A stretch of DNA of 64,000 nucleotides from contig JAPTOF010000009.1 of assembly GCA_028554755.1 (NCBI GenBank), forward strand, positions 2,460,501 to 2,524,500, given 5' to 3'. Position numbers and translations under genes: made by a program. Origin of the DNA: Cordia subcordata. Lineage: Eukaryota > Streptophyta > Magnoliopsida > Boraginales > Cordiaceae. Shown here in pieces: positions 1 through 9,529 of this stretch; the first letter of the stretch is position 1; each line of letters begins with the position of its first letter. The notes under the pieces are model-generated. The model ran no database searches. It saw nothing but the letters and a program-made list of their open reading frames with translations, and was not told the DNA's origin.

Positions 1-560
1 GTGAAGCTATCCATTCGATAAACTTTGTTTAACCGGTGAAATCGACACAAAGGCTCCATTTTCCATTTGACTTTTTCACCAACATTATGTTGGAAACCCA
101 TGTTGGCTATTTTGCTTCTTTTATGTGGTCTGTTCTAAGTAGTTTTTCCACTACTTTATGGATAGCCTTATTCCTTGTAGTGCTAAATGGTTGTCTCTTT
201 TATTAGATTGTCAAAATTTGGGATCAATATGTAGGCGGTATTCAATGACTCTCGGGTTGATACCTGTCATGTCAATAGGATTCCACATAAAAGCACCTTT
301 ATTTGCGATTAAGAATGTAATGAAACCTTTTTGTATGTTAGCTAACTATTCTATCCTGATGCAAGTCTTGTGATTGGGTTTCCCTAGCTTAACCAAGCTA
401 GCTCTTCGACCTAACTTCCTCTTTTGGGATCAGCTTCGTTCTCCTATATACCTACCATCATCATCTCAACTTTCTTTTGTTGGATTTTTGGCTTTAAGGA
501 TGCTGCGTAATACGCTTGGGCATCGTGCTAGTTCCCTTGCACAGTGATTATTCCTCTATC
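1..560 (-). pseudogene. Tat-type gypsy polyprotein fragment, start of reverse transcriptase
   Basis: Read on the minus strand, the stretch near 258-210 gives NPRVIEYRLHIDPKF, which matches the conserved stretch before RT in Tat-lineage Ty3/gypsy elements. Towards position 1 it gives a remnant of the RT entry (GEKVKWKME..., then RLNKVYRMDSF), equivalent to the KKKNGKWRMCVD...LNKACPKDSF block of the family. Stops lie between the two blocks, so this is a decayed copy. The rest of the RT lies beyond the left edge. It continues from the protease fragment on its right, so the element runs right to left. Confidence 0.72.
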
Positions 561-960
561 ATCTAATGATCTATTGAGACTATTGCCCCTAACTTGTTAA
601 TAATCACTCGCTCGATGATGCCGTTGAAGGTTGTTGGACAATTTACAACGATGAAATCTGATGTCAAGTCAATAGATCTTCTATCCTCAATGCTAAGTGG
701 TAGGCTCATGACGCATTCGACTACAACTCTATTACCCGTAAAATGCATTGATTCATTCTTTATGGGGTCAGCTTTGTCTTGTCAAGATTTAGCTTCTTAT
801 ATGTATCATAATATAAGACATCTGTTGCACTTCCAGTGTCTATCAACATTTTGCATATAATGTAATTAGCCAAAATAACATTAATAATTAGAGAAGCATC
901 ATGGTTTACTGGTATTCCCTCAAGTCCGCATCGGTGAAATGATATCCTCAACCATTCTCC
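561..960 (-). pseudogene. Tat-type gypsy retropepsin-like aspartic protease fragment
   Basis: Two minus-strand frames (951-760 and 748-563) together give the Tat protease pattern: a GIPVNHDASLIINVILANY-like lead-in, then MLIDTGSATDVLYY with the catalytic D-T-G-S, then an FTGNRVVVE strand and a VVNCPTTFNGIIERVIIN-like C-terminal part. A frameshift separates the frames near 750. In family members this domain lies directly before RT, as here. It differs from the DLGS-type proteases elsewhere in the window, so it is a separate gypsy lineage. Homology fades at about 960. Confidence 0.75.
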
Positions 961-1253
961 TTTTGTGGGTTAGAGCTGTTAGGATCTAGATTGCTATACC
1001 ATAGTCTATAAATCGTGATACTTTTAATTTTTTTTAAAGAGCATATCTAATATTGTGATGAAACAAGCATAATATGATTAAAAGCATAAACAAGAAGATA
1101 AACAAGAAGATAAAGTGATATACCTTAAAGGAGTTGAAGATCCAAGTGAGAGGTCTCTTTGCTTTTGAAATCTGCACCAAAATAGCCTCCCAATTAGCCT
1201 TCTTCACTATTATCACCTTTTCAAAGCTTGGATGTATGGTGCTATGTAGTGGG
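961..1253. other. Unassigned stretch between the Tat fragment and element C
   Basis: About 290 bp with no convincing coding frame and no match to any other part of the window that I can see. It holds a short direct repeat of AAACAAGAAGATAAAC type near 1088-1115. It may be decayed Tat sequence upstream of the protease, or older host or TE sequence into which element C inserted. Confidence 0.4.
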
Positions 1254-1508
1254 TGATGTGTTGTGTTTTTGTGTGCATTTATGTTGTTAATTTCCTATGT
1301 TTAAGAGGTATCTTGAGCATTAAAAGCTGCATTAGTAAACTACATATACTAGAGTTAGGCTTAAGCTTAAGCAAATGTACATAGTTGAGTTTCTAAGTCA
1401 AATGCTATACTAAATGCTTAATTTCGTGCCTTAGGTGAGCTATAGGACTGAGATAGAGCTTGAATGAGAATGAACGTGGAAGATAGAAGAGGTACGGGTA
1501 GTGTGATG

Positions 1509-1564
1509 AAGGCCGAGAGCAAGAAAGAGACAATAGAAGGCCGAGAGCAAGAAAGAGACAATAG
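1509..1564 (+). repeat. 28-bp tandem duplication in U3 of element C
   Basis: A purine-rich 28-bp unit starting AAGGCCGAGAGC occurs twice back to back (1509-1536 and 1537-1564), followed by the first bases of a third copy. It lies just upstream of the GTCGAC tract, in the same LTR zone where element G carries a different, 74-bp duplication. Confidence 0.85.
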
Positions 1565-1715
1565 AAGGCCAACTGGAAGAGCCAGTCAACCTAGAAAAAT
1601 TAAGTCGGTTAACCTCCTCCAGAAGCCGGTCGACCGAGGCCAGTCCAGAGAGCATCATTTTGAAAGCCAAACGAGTTAAGAAGAGAAGCCGGTCGACCGG
1701 TTAGTTCAACCGCTA
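1565..1715. promoter_or_regulatory. GTCGAC-rich tract in element C LTR
   Basis: Contains AGCCGGTCGACCG twice (GTCGAC at 1628-1633 and 1692-1697) with related half-motifs (CCAGTC, GTCGG). The tract is locally richer in G, C and CpG than the AT-rich surroundings. In family members whose promoter is readable, the same tract lies a few tens of bases upstream of a TATA box, so it is probably a U3 promoter element. That role is inferred from position only. Confidence 0.55.
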
Positions 1716-2503
1716 TGCGCAACAGATGCTACAAAAACTCGACTATTCATCTTTAATAGAAAGAAGACTTTAGACCCAACACACACACTTCACACCTGCA
1801 TCTTACACACTTAACCCTAGTTTCCACCCACCTCACACACACTCTCTCATACATTTATCACATTGAATCAAGTTGATTTGGAGGGTTTCAAACATTTGAA
1901 TTCAAGTTTTCTCAAAAGATTTGTACAAGATTAGCTAGGATGAAAGGGAAACTTCATAATCTCTTTTTCATTCTATTTTCTATTATGATTGAGTGGACTT
2001 GTGTAGGGTGATTTAGCTTATGTAATGGGTTAACTATATACTCTTATGAAATGGGATTTGATTGCTGAATATATACTTGACTTGATTTTCTTGTTCAAAT
2101 GGTTATTTTCTCATTCATGTCTAAGTGTTTGATAAAATGCCTAAATCAGTAGCATGTGTATAAATTGAAGTCTATTTGTTAGTAAACACATTTAATCCAT
2201 ACTATAATCATGTCTATGTGTTAATATGTGGATGTTATGAAGTGGGTGATGCTTATATTCATGTCTATATGTATGTTTGCATACCTAGCAATGAATATGA
2301 CTTCAATAATGCAAACATGTTAGCTGTTAATCACTTCTAATTGTGTAATCTGAGCTTGACAATATTTGGTAGTCGAATAAAACCTGTTGTTCACAAACAC
2401 CTTGGCCTAGAACATGTATGAACGTGCTAACAAAGTTGAATTCTGCTGTAGTGACCTTCGAATGACGGCACGTAATTTAGAGTTAGCCTAGGTCGAGTCT
2501 CCT

Positions 2504-2586
2504 TTGGCTTTAAATCCAGCCAATAGGTTTCCGGATAGGTTTAGTCGACCCTAGCGACACTAGGTCTTGGCTTTAAATCCAGCAAA
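2504..2586 (+). repeat. Two LTR hairpins with TTAAATCC loop (element C)
   Basis: 2504-2523 reads TTGGCT, loop TTAAATCC, AGCCAA, a perfect 6-bp stem. 2567-2586 has the same left arm and loop with a right arm AGCAAA (one mismatch). Equivalent pairs occur in all Athila-type LTRs here and four per LTR occur in element I; see findings for the co-varying stems. Confidence 0.75.
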
Positions 2587-3126
2587 TAGTTAGGCACTAG
2601 GGTAGGTTCATTTTAAGTCATCTAGGGAGCTACTTAGTCACCCCAAAGCCCTAGGTCATAAGGACTGTGCCGCAGCTCTAGGAGGTGCCGCATAGGGACA
2701 GACTTGCACTGAGTCCTAGGGGGAAATTAGGACACTAATTAGTAACCTTGCTAAGAGCAATCACCATAGTAAGCCATCATCTTTAAATCCCATAGCATCT
2801 GAGTATAGAATCACCCATTCATAAGTCGAAGTCACCCAAACACCTTTGCATTTTTTATTTCCCTCTAGATTAGCTTATTTTCCCACTTTCCATTCTCATA
2901 GTGTAGTTTTATTTTTCTACTCTCAAGCTCCCCGTTAATCCAAAATCCCAAAAATATGCTTAGTATAGGCTTTCTTTTCTGCACCTTTAGGACACATGAG
3001 CATAGGATCCACTATACCAACTAGCCTTCCTATGGTTCGACACCCGTTCTTGCACAAACTCTACTATACCGATCCCTGCACTTGCGGGTCTTTGGTGCTT
3101 ACACTTGAGAGATGACCCCAAGTTCT

Positions 3127-3144
3127 TAGCACCGTTTCCAGGGA
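3127..3144 (+). promoter_or_regulatory. PBS of element C, decayed tRNA-Asp type
   Basis: Lies 6 bp after the LTR end. It matches the complement of the plant tRNA-Asp 3' end (TGGCGCCGTTGCCGGGGA, intact in G and H) at 14 of 18 bases. Three of the four differences are G to A, as expected if methylated cytosines on the other strand have decayed. Confidence 0.85.
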
Positions 3145-3382
3145 GGCACGATGGTTTCCATTCTTTTCTTGTGTTCTTGATAGTTGCTTTAATTGTTTTC
3201 TTGCTTAGCTTTTGCTTATCTTGTTTATTGTTTATAGTATCTTGCTTTAGTTCTTGTTTATCTACCTCTGCTTTTTGTTTTCATTTTTAGCGGACCTTCT
3301 AGGATTGTGGTTTATTTGATATAGACTAAGGATTGTTGAAGTTTTCAGGGGTTGAAGTGGCTGGAGTTGGGGTAGTTTGTGC

Positions 3383-4990
3383 ATGCTTGGTAGGAGATCC
3401 CTTAGAAATCGCCTAGTTCCTCTTACTCTCGAGCCTGATAGAATTGCTAGACATTTTAGGAATTTAGGAGATCTTTTTAAGGAGATGGCCGATCTTAATC
3501 ATTCTTCTAATCCTCCTATCCCCCTAATGAATCCCATTCCATTTTATGATCACCATAGGTGTCAAGCCCAAGATCATTTTATTATAGAGCCCATTAGACC
3601 GAACCCACCCATAGATGAAGAACCCACTTTTAGGCAATTCCTTCTCCCGGCGCGTTTGAGCCTAATTTGGCTATTCAAATTTTAGGTTTGGGAAGACGAA
3701 CTTTGAGATTAAGCTTAATATGTTGGCCATGCTTCCTTCATTTTGTGGGAAAAGTAATGAGAGTCTTAGAGCATATTACTGATTTTGTTGAGATGAGCTC
3801 CACTGTTCGTATCCCCAGTGTCCCTTGAAAGGTCATACTTAAAAGATTGTTTTCTTTCTCTCTTAAGGATAACGCTAGGGCTTGGTTGCATTCGTTACCT
3901 AATGGTTGAATTACTACATGGGCTAAGCTTCAATCTAAGTTCTTTCAAAAATTTTATCCCATGGCCAAGGTGGCTGATCTTAGGACCGATATTATGACTT
4001 TTTCCTAACATGACCTACACTCTTTTCATGAGGCTTGGGAGAGGTTCAAAGACCTTCTTAGACAATGTCTACACCATGGGTATGGTAATCATGACCTATT
4101 GCAATATTTCTTTCGAGGCTTAAACGAACAAAATAGGATGATGTTCAATGCCGCCTCCGGTGGTGGTTTCTATCTTTTGAGACTGACTGAGGCTTGAGAA
4201 AAAATGGAGTCGATGGCCAAAAATTTTTTTTAAAATTTTATTGTGGAAAGGTGTAGTCGGGGAGGTAATAGGAAGTGTTAGTGAGGTTGGAGTTTCTTTA
4301 GATTTACCTACTAAGGTAGAGTCTTTAATGAATAAGTTAGATCAATTCATTTTGTTCTCTCTTTCATCTCATGGTCATAAGACTAGTTCCATAGGTTCTT
4401 CCTCTGCCTCTTTAGTTATTGAGGTTTGTGCATTGTGTTCTGAGTCATCTCATGAGACCGTAGCTTGTCCTTTATCATCCTCGTTTCCTGAGTTTATGAA
4501 GGAGCAAGTGTGTGCTTCTCACAGTTATTCTCGTGAGTAAACACATATAATCTGGGTTGGAAGGACAACACAAAATTTTCTTGGAGACAAGGTCAGCATG
4601 AGTCTAGTTCACATGCCCAAGCTCCACCCTAGCGGCGACCCCGCCCTCAATATCCCCTAGGTTTTTATCATCTTAATCAGCCCTTTCTCATTAGTGCTCC
4701 TCAACCTCAGGCTTTACCTACTCCTTCTAGTAGCTAGTCTTCTAGCAATGATGTGATGAAGTTAATGCAGTTTATTTAGAATCAGCAACAGGCATTAGCT
4801 AGTCAGTTGCAGGAGTCAACCAATAGTATGCAAGAGATGGCTAGCTATAGGTAGCAGATGGCTAGGTTTGGGACATAGTTAGGGCAGATTGCCACGTAGT
4901 TGAGTGCTAGAGACCCCGAGAAATTGCCTTCTCAATTGAAGGTGAACCCTAGAGTCCAGTCTTATTCCTTCATCGATACCACTTATTCCC
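3383..4990 (+). pseudogene. Athila-type Gag, element C (broken)
   Basis: The family start ATGCTTGG (MLGRRSL) is at 3383. A basic and proline-rich N-terminus leads to a capsid core (about 3690-4190) with the retrotransposon-gag pattern: LPSFxGxSNES, then FSLKDxARxWLHSLPNG, then SKFFQKFYPMAK, then a SFHEAWERFK helix. A perfect CX2CX4HX4C zinc knuckle is at 4427-4468 (CALCSESSHETVAC). A Q/A/S-rich linker follows. Frameshifts near 3660 and 3750 and several stops show that it is dead. The role in intact relatives is RNA packaging and particle formation. Confidence 0.85.
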
Positions 4991-6206
4991 CCTCAGGCCT
5001 AGGCTAAGGTTGTCACCACTTTTAGGAGTGATAGGGTAGTGGATAATAGGGTAGGAGTAGACTTTGTAGTGCCTGCACCTAGTGGCTGTTCTGAGTCTGG
5101 AGAGCCACATAGTAGCCATGTTGAGAGGGATTCTAGAGAGGGTCTTGTTGAGAGAGTTGAGCCTATTAGAGACCATGGCGAGAGTAGTACTTCCCGTCCC
5201 CATCGGGAGGGAAAAGAGCCTATTGGTGATTCCCATGTGCATAGAGGTGTTGCACCTAGAGTTTCCTTCCTATCCCCTTTAGAAAGGCCCACACCTGGTG
5301 AGAATTCTAGGTTTTTCAAGGTCTTAGAGCATCTTAAGGACCTTAAGGTCAATCTTCCTTTGATAGATGATCGTTTCCATTCCCTCCTATTCTAAGTTTT
5401 TTAAGGATCTTTGTACAAGGAAGCGTAGGTCATTGAACATTTCTAAGAAGGTGAGACTTATGGAGAAAGTAAGCAGTATTTATACTTCGGGCCTTCCGCC
5501 CAAGATGAGTGGCCCTGGAGCCTTCACTATTCCTTGTAGGATCTATGAGACCCAGATTGATCACACCTTGTTAGATTTAGGGTTTAGTGTGAATCTCATT
5601 CCGTACTCCGTGTATTAGCAGCTAGGTCTAGATGAGTTGTCCCCTACACATGTTACTCTTTAGCTGGTTGATAGGTCTGAGCGTAGACCTAAGGGTGTGA
5701 CAGAAGAAGTTACGATCCAGGTAGGTGAATTCGTGTACCTTGTTGACTTCATATTGTTAGATATGGATTCAGGACATGACTTTAGACATTTTACACCCGT
5801 TCTTCTAGGTTGCCCTTTCTTTGCCACCGCAGATGCCATTATTCATTGTAGGTCGAGGATATTAGAGATGAAATTTGGGAATTTGAGGTCTTCCATGAAG
5901 GTTGCTGAGGCGTTGAATAGGGGTAGTATAAAAGGAGAGGATGGAGAAAAGTGCTTTAGGGTTGATTTAATTGATTCTTGTGTTGAGGACTTTGTGGAGA
6001 GAACTATGACCGATAAAGAAGATTTGAGAAAAATTAAGGAATTGTTGACTAGCTTTGATTTAGACACCTTAGAGCGGGAGTGTGTAGTCTCTACCTACAT
6101 AGTTGAGAGTTCCTTGATTGATAAGTCACTTGAGGTCGTTCCTTCTGGTCCTGACTTTAGTGATATTCCCATTAATGATGTTGAGGTTGAGTCCCTCCTT
6201 GGTTGA
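4991..6206 (+). pseudogene. Athila-type protease region, element C
   Basis: After an acidic linker starting TTLRSxRVVDNRVG-like (about 5010-5060), the protease shows LLDLGFSVNLIPYSVY. The catalytic Asp is at 5574-5576 and DLGF replaces the usual DLGS/DLGA. Then come the VQVGEFVYxVDFILLDMDS and LLGCPFFATADAIIHCRS blocks. The longest open piece is 5697-6206. Frame changes near 5390 and stops near 5619 and 5661 break it. It lies between gag and RT, as expected for a gypsy polyprotein. Confidence 0.85.
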
Positions 6207-6609
6207 GCCTAGTCCTTTTTAGAGCTCAAACCCCTTTCTAATCATTTGAAGTATGTTTTCTTAGGCCTTAGTAAGACCTTTTCGGTTATCATAGCTTCTG
6301 ATCTTTTTGGTGAGCATGAAGTGCGTCTCTTAGAGGTTCTTAGAAAACAAAGGAGGACTATAAGGTGGAAAATTGATGATTTGAGAGGTATAGACCCTTC
6401 GGTTTGCATGCATTATATTCATCTTGAGGATAGAGCCATTCCTTCAAGGGGGATGCAAAGGAGGCTAAATCCATACATGAGTGAAGTAGTTAAGAAAGAG
6501 ATCATTAAGCTTTTAGATGCAGACATTATTTATTCAATCTCCGACAGTGAATGGGTTAGCCCAATTTAAGTCGTCCCTAAGAAGTTCGGGATCATGATTG
6601 TAGAGAATA
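6207..6609 (+). pseudogene. Reverse transcriptase N-terminal part, element C, truncated
   Basis: The 6246-6569 frame carries HLKYVFLG-like, VLRKQRRTIRWKIDDLRGI, PSVCMHYIHLED and VVKKEIIKLLDADIIYSISDS blocks, the standard lead-in to Athila RT. It stops at TAA 6567-6569, reads on as VVPKKFGI, and then homology to D and E ends at about 6606-6609. The palm with its catalytic aspartates is missing because copia sequence is joined here. Confidence 0.85.
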
Positions 6610-7114
6610 CCGTGCGAATGAGCTAATGCCATTAGCCTATAGAGACTCAGATTTCCAATCCGACAAAGATTCTAGGAAGTCTACTTCTGGATATGTTTTC
6701 ACTCTGTCAGGAGAAGCTATTTCATGGAGAAGTGTGAAGCAAAATCGTATTGCTGACTCTACCATGGAAGCTGAGTATGTAGTAGCATCTGAGGCTGCGA
6801 AAGAGGCAGCATGGCTAAGAAAGTTTCTTTTAGGCCTAGAGGTTTTGCCGACAGCTCATAGACTGATAACATTATATTACGACAACAACGACGCTATTTC
6901 ACAGTGCAAAGAGCCCAGGAATCACAAAAAGGGTAAACACATTGAGCGGAAATATCATTTGATCCGTAAGTTTAACCAGAGAGAAGATGTAGTAGTTGAA
7001 AAGATACCTTCAGTGGAAAACCTGGTAGACCTATTTACAAAGACTTTTCCAGAGAAAATGTTTACCACCCATTTAGAGTCTATGGGTATTAGGTTGCACA
7101 GAACTGATCTTTAG
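6610..7114 (+). pseudogene. Copia RNase H, C-terminal part of pol
   Basis: Open from 6626 to the natural family stop TAG at 7112-7114. Shows YRDSDF (first Asp), the SGYVFTLSGEAISWRSVKQN block, ADSTMEAEYV (catalytic Glu), LYYDNNDAISQC (second Asp) and the RNHKKGKHIERKYH tail. This is the least damaged copia RNase H in the window: the 162-codon frame has no internal stop. It cannot work alone because RT and everything before it are missing. Confidence 0.88.
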
Positions 7115-7117
7115 TGC

Positions 7118-7128
7118 AAGTGGGAGAT
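7118..7128 (+). promoter_or_regulatory. Polypurine tract of copia fragment
   Basis: AAGTGGGAGAT directly before the LTR start TGTTAGG. The same purine run precedes the LTRs at 20774, 28369 (as AAGTGGGAAAT) and, in reverse, 57085. It is the plus-strand primer of reverse transcription in LTR elements. Confidence 0.8.
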
Positions 7129-7933
7129 TGTTAGGATTATTATGCCCTAAAGCTCACTTGTATATGACATTTTGGATGTATAATCATTTTGTTAAATGGC
7201 ATTATGAGTTTCTTACATGTTATCTATGGCATGTTTTATTGATGTATGTATAAAGGTCCCTTGACTTAAACTAATGACTTGGGTTTGTAGTGAGGCTGGA
7301 CGCACAGCAGGTCCAAGTCTAGATTTAGTCACATCATAAATTGAGTCCGTAACTGAATGGTAGTGTTGGGCACTCTACTGAGATAAAGTTATGTTGAGCA
7401 AGTCTCCTTGTTAAGGGTGATCCACCTAGGTCATTGGAGGACTTTTCGAATTATCCTGATAGTACGTGTCACGTATTGGATAGGACCATTGTGAGTATAT
7501 TTTCTAGAGACGTACTATCAAAGAAAGAAAACAAGGTACTCATTGCTACTAAATGATCATTGCTTTTAATATGGAGCATATGTGGATGAACTAAGGAAGT
7601 TAGGGTTTAGTACTTTGATTCACTGTGGGTGATATCTTACTTTATTAGGATCAACAGCCTTGTGCATTGAGTGCTAAGTTTTAATTAATTGGACAATGCA
7701 TATGCAATATGAAATTTGTGTATCCCCTTTGAAATTGTCCAAATTTATCATCCAAATCTAGATCTAGTGATACTACCTTCATTGGTGTATTGTTGTATGG
7801 TTTGAGGGTTATTCCTAAGATCAAAAGATTTTATGATGAAAGATGGTTGGCAATAGGACAAGAAACCGAACAAAAAAAGGTACAGCTGAGGAGGTTATAA
7901 TACATAGGCCAAGGAACTGGCCTTAGCGGTAGG

Positions 7934-7941
7934 TATAAATA
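7934..7941 (+). promoter_or_regulatory. TATA-like box 1 of copia LTR
   Basis: GGTATAAATAGAGGGGC. The equivalent position reads GGTATATATAGAGGGGC at 21595 and GTATACATAGAAGGG at 29175, so it varies between copies. It is the first of two TATA-like sites about 620 bp apart in this LTR. Confidence 0.5.
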
Positions 7942-8365
7942 GAGGGGCATTATGATCGGTTATTTAGTAGTTCAAAGAAAAAGTTCACATTCTTTTGTGA
8001 TAAGCTTCTGGGTAATAGCAATTATTCTCAGAGTGCAGCTTTGATTTTGTGGTGGAATAGATCGAACTTAAAAATAATTATTATGTCACCTAGATCGGGC
8101 AAGGACATTTTTAATTATTTTTGAAAGCCAAGGTTAATTGTGTCTTTTTGGTCCCTTCTCTAGTTGAAATGACTTTGAGAGAGTAATCTTGAAAGAGCAA
8201 ATTCCATAATGTGGTAGTAGCCTTGTTGGGCCAAAGCTTGGAATTGGGTTTGGCTTTCTTTAGAGTCCAAGATAACCTAATTAGGCTAGGTTAGTTTCCT
8301 ATTGGGCTTAGGCCTCCAAATAGATTATGGACTATGTGTTGGGTTTGGATGGTGAACTTGGCCCA

Positions 8366-8490
8366 AGTCTTCCAAGACAAGTGGACAACTTGTACTAGTC
8401 TTCCAAGAGAAGTGGACAACTTGCATAAGTCTTCCAAGACAAGTTGACAACTCACATAATCTTCCAAGACAAGTGGACAAGTTACATAAG
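8366..8490 (+). repeat. 31-bp tandem repeat, four copies, inside copia LTR
   Basis: Units starting (A)GTCTTCCAAGACAAGTGGAC begin at 8366, 8397, 8428 and about 8458. Other copia LTRs have a single divergent unit here (AATCTTC...AAGACATGTG near 22030 and 29610). The array is therefore an expansion private to this LTR. It also creates overlapping open frames on the minus strand that I treat as artefacts. Confidence 0.88.
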
Positions 8491-8556
8491 GAATTACTAC
8501 ATGAGAGATTTTCTCCCACATGGAAAGATTAGCAACTTGGTGTGCAAGGTTCTTCT

Positions 8557-8564
8557 TATAAATA
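8557..8564 (+). promoter_or_regulatory. TATA-like box 2 of copia LTR
   Basis: TATAAATAGGCAAGACC. The same box and flank occur at 22173, 29750 and (reverse strand) 49518-49525. It is better conserved than box 1 and about 480 bp from the LTR end, so it is the stronger candidate for the real promoter. Confidence 0.6.
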
Positions 8565-9214
8565 GGCAAGACCCCATTCTTTTTATGCTATCCACTTTGT
8601 AGTTGATTTTTTCCTCTTTGGCAAGAAAATACTATAACACATTGTACATAATTATTGTGTGATTTTTGCTCTAGGTTTTCAAGAGCATATTACTTTGCTT
8701 CTTCCCACACAAGAGGCTATTCTCTCAAGATAAGTCTTTTCAATCTTAGGGAAGAAGACTAGGGAGCTGCCTATTGCGACACCCTTATAGTAAAATTTTT
8801 GGTGGTCTTGTTTGTGAGCGGAAACGAAGCTCGTGATGGTTATAGCTTCATCAAAGGCCCCACGCTTCAAGAGGTTAGCTTTACATATTTTGCAAATACT
8901 AGTTATGTTCTATATGTTCTTAAGCATGTTCTTGTGTGTGTTATGTGGTTATTTTATTTTTCTAGCATGATTTCCTGGTAATTTTTTTTTTTGAAAACAT
9001 GGACTAGGATAGACTACATGTAATATTATCAATCCTACAACATATGCTTAGTCTAGGTTTCTTTTTAGGCATCTTCTAGAGCACACGCATATAGGATTCT
9101 TTCCACACATTACCCTCCCTGTGGTTTGACATCTGCACTTGTACACATTACATTGCATGATCCATATGCTTGTGTGTCTTTTAGGACTTGCACCTTAGAG
9201 ACACACCAAGTTCT

Positions 9215-9232
9215 TGACGCCGTTGTCGGGGA
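9215..9232 (+). promoter_or_regulatory. PBS of element D, tRNA-Asp type
   Basis: TGACGCCGTTGTCGGGGA matches the tRNA-Asp-complementary PBS at 16 of 18 bases. It lies 6 bp after the LTR end. Confidence 0.88.
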
Positions 9233-9529
9233 GGCACAGTGGTTCGTGGTCTTTGCTTATGTGTCTCAGCAGTTGTTTTTTTGCTTGTTTTGCTTTATTT
9301 TGTTAGCTTGCTTTGTTAGTTTTAGTTGTTTATCTTGCTTTGCTTTTAGCTACTTTGATCTCTTGTGTTTACTTTTATTGCTTAGCATAGCTTGTTTGCT
9401 TGGCTTTCTTATTTTGATTTTTCTTTTTCCTTTTAGTAGACACCGTAGGTTTGTGGCTTTTGTTGCTGTAGATTTAGGTTATTGTTGAAGTTTCGGGAGT
9501 TAAAGTAGTTGGAGTTAGGATAGTGTTGC

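Larger units (their letters stand above)
1254..3120 (+). repeat. 5' LTR of element C
   Basis: Starts TGATGTGTTGTG and ends just before the PBS spacer AGTTCT; family members end ACATCA, while this copy has a decayed ACCCCA. At about 1867 bp it matches the other Athila-type LTRs (1775-1916 bp). Inside, in order: a purine-rich block with a 28-bp tandem duplication (1509-1564), a GTCGAC-containing tract (1565-1715), a CA-rich block, two TTGGCT/AGCCAA hairpins (2504-2523 and 2567-2586), and a U5-like end with CTTGCGGGTCTTT. Confidence 0.88.
1254..6609 (+). mobile_element. Element C: Athila-type gypsy retrotransposon, 3'-truncated
   Basis: The order is LTR, PBS, gag, protease, start of RT, which is the plus-strand order of a Ty3/gypsy element. 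The 5' LTR is complete, but the copy ends abruptly inside RT at about 6606-6609, where copia sequence begins. RNase H, integrase, 3' UTR and 3' LTR are missing, so no target-site duplication can be checked. The 5 bp before the LTR are GTGGG. Stops and frameshifts run through gag and pol. It belongs to the same family as D, E, G and H. Confidence 0.85.
6606..9039 (+). mobile_element. Ty1/copia fragment: 3' end of pol plus LTR
   Basis: Begins inside the copia RNase H region, where AATAC...CTAATGCCATTAG aligns with the copies at 20250, 27830 and 57600. It runs through the pol stop, the polypurine tract and a complete LTR. Everything upstream is missing. At the left joint GAAT is shared by gypsy and copia; at the right joint (9039/9040) the LTR's terminal CA abuts Athila-type LTR sequence. 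Confidence 0.88.
7129..9039 (+). repeat. Copia LTR (1911 bp)
   Basis: Starts TGTTAGGATTA and ends ATCAATCCTACA, with the inverted ends TGTTAGGAT/ATCCTACA shared by all copia LTRs here. It holds two TATA-like boxes (7934-7941 and 8557-8564), a four-fold 31-bp repeat seen only in this copy, and a short open stretch near 8799-8981 that recurs in other copies. No 5' partner survives on the left, so it is the 3' LTR of a 5'-deleted element. Confidence 0.9.

Noticed and set aside
3105..3290. Hydrophobic plus-strand frames after the PBS (also 9126-9488, 52004-52237, 61921-62136)
   Set aside because: They lie in the T-rich leader, overlap the LTR end or PBS, and encode only Leu/Phe/Cys-rich low-complexity sequence that differs between copies.
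5039..5395. Overlapping frames on both strands of the gag-protease linker
   Set aside because: The plus-strand frame is the family linker; the minus-strand and other-frame versions are shadows caused by biased composition and recur at 53822-54303.
8291..8569. Minus-strand open frames rich in LxLEDL repeats
   Set aside because: They are produced by the 31-bp tandem repeat in the copia LTR; other LTR copies lack both repeat and frame.
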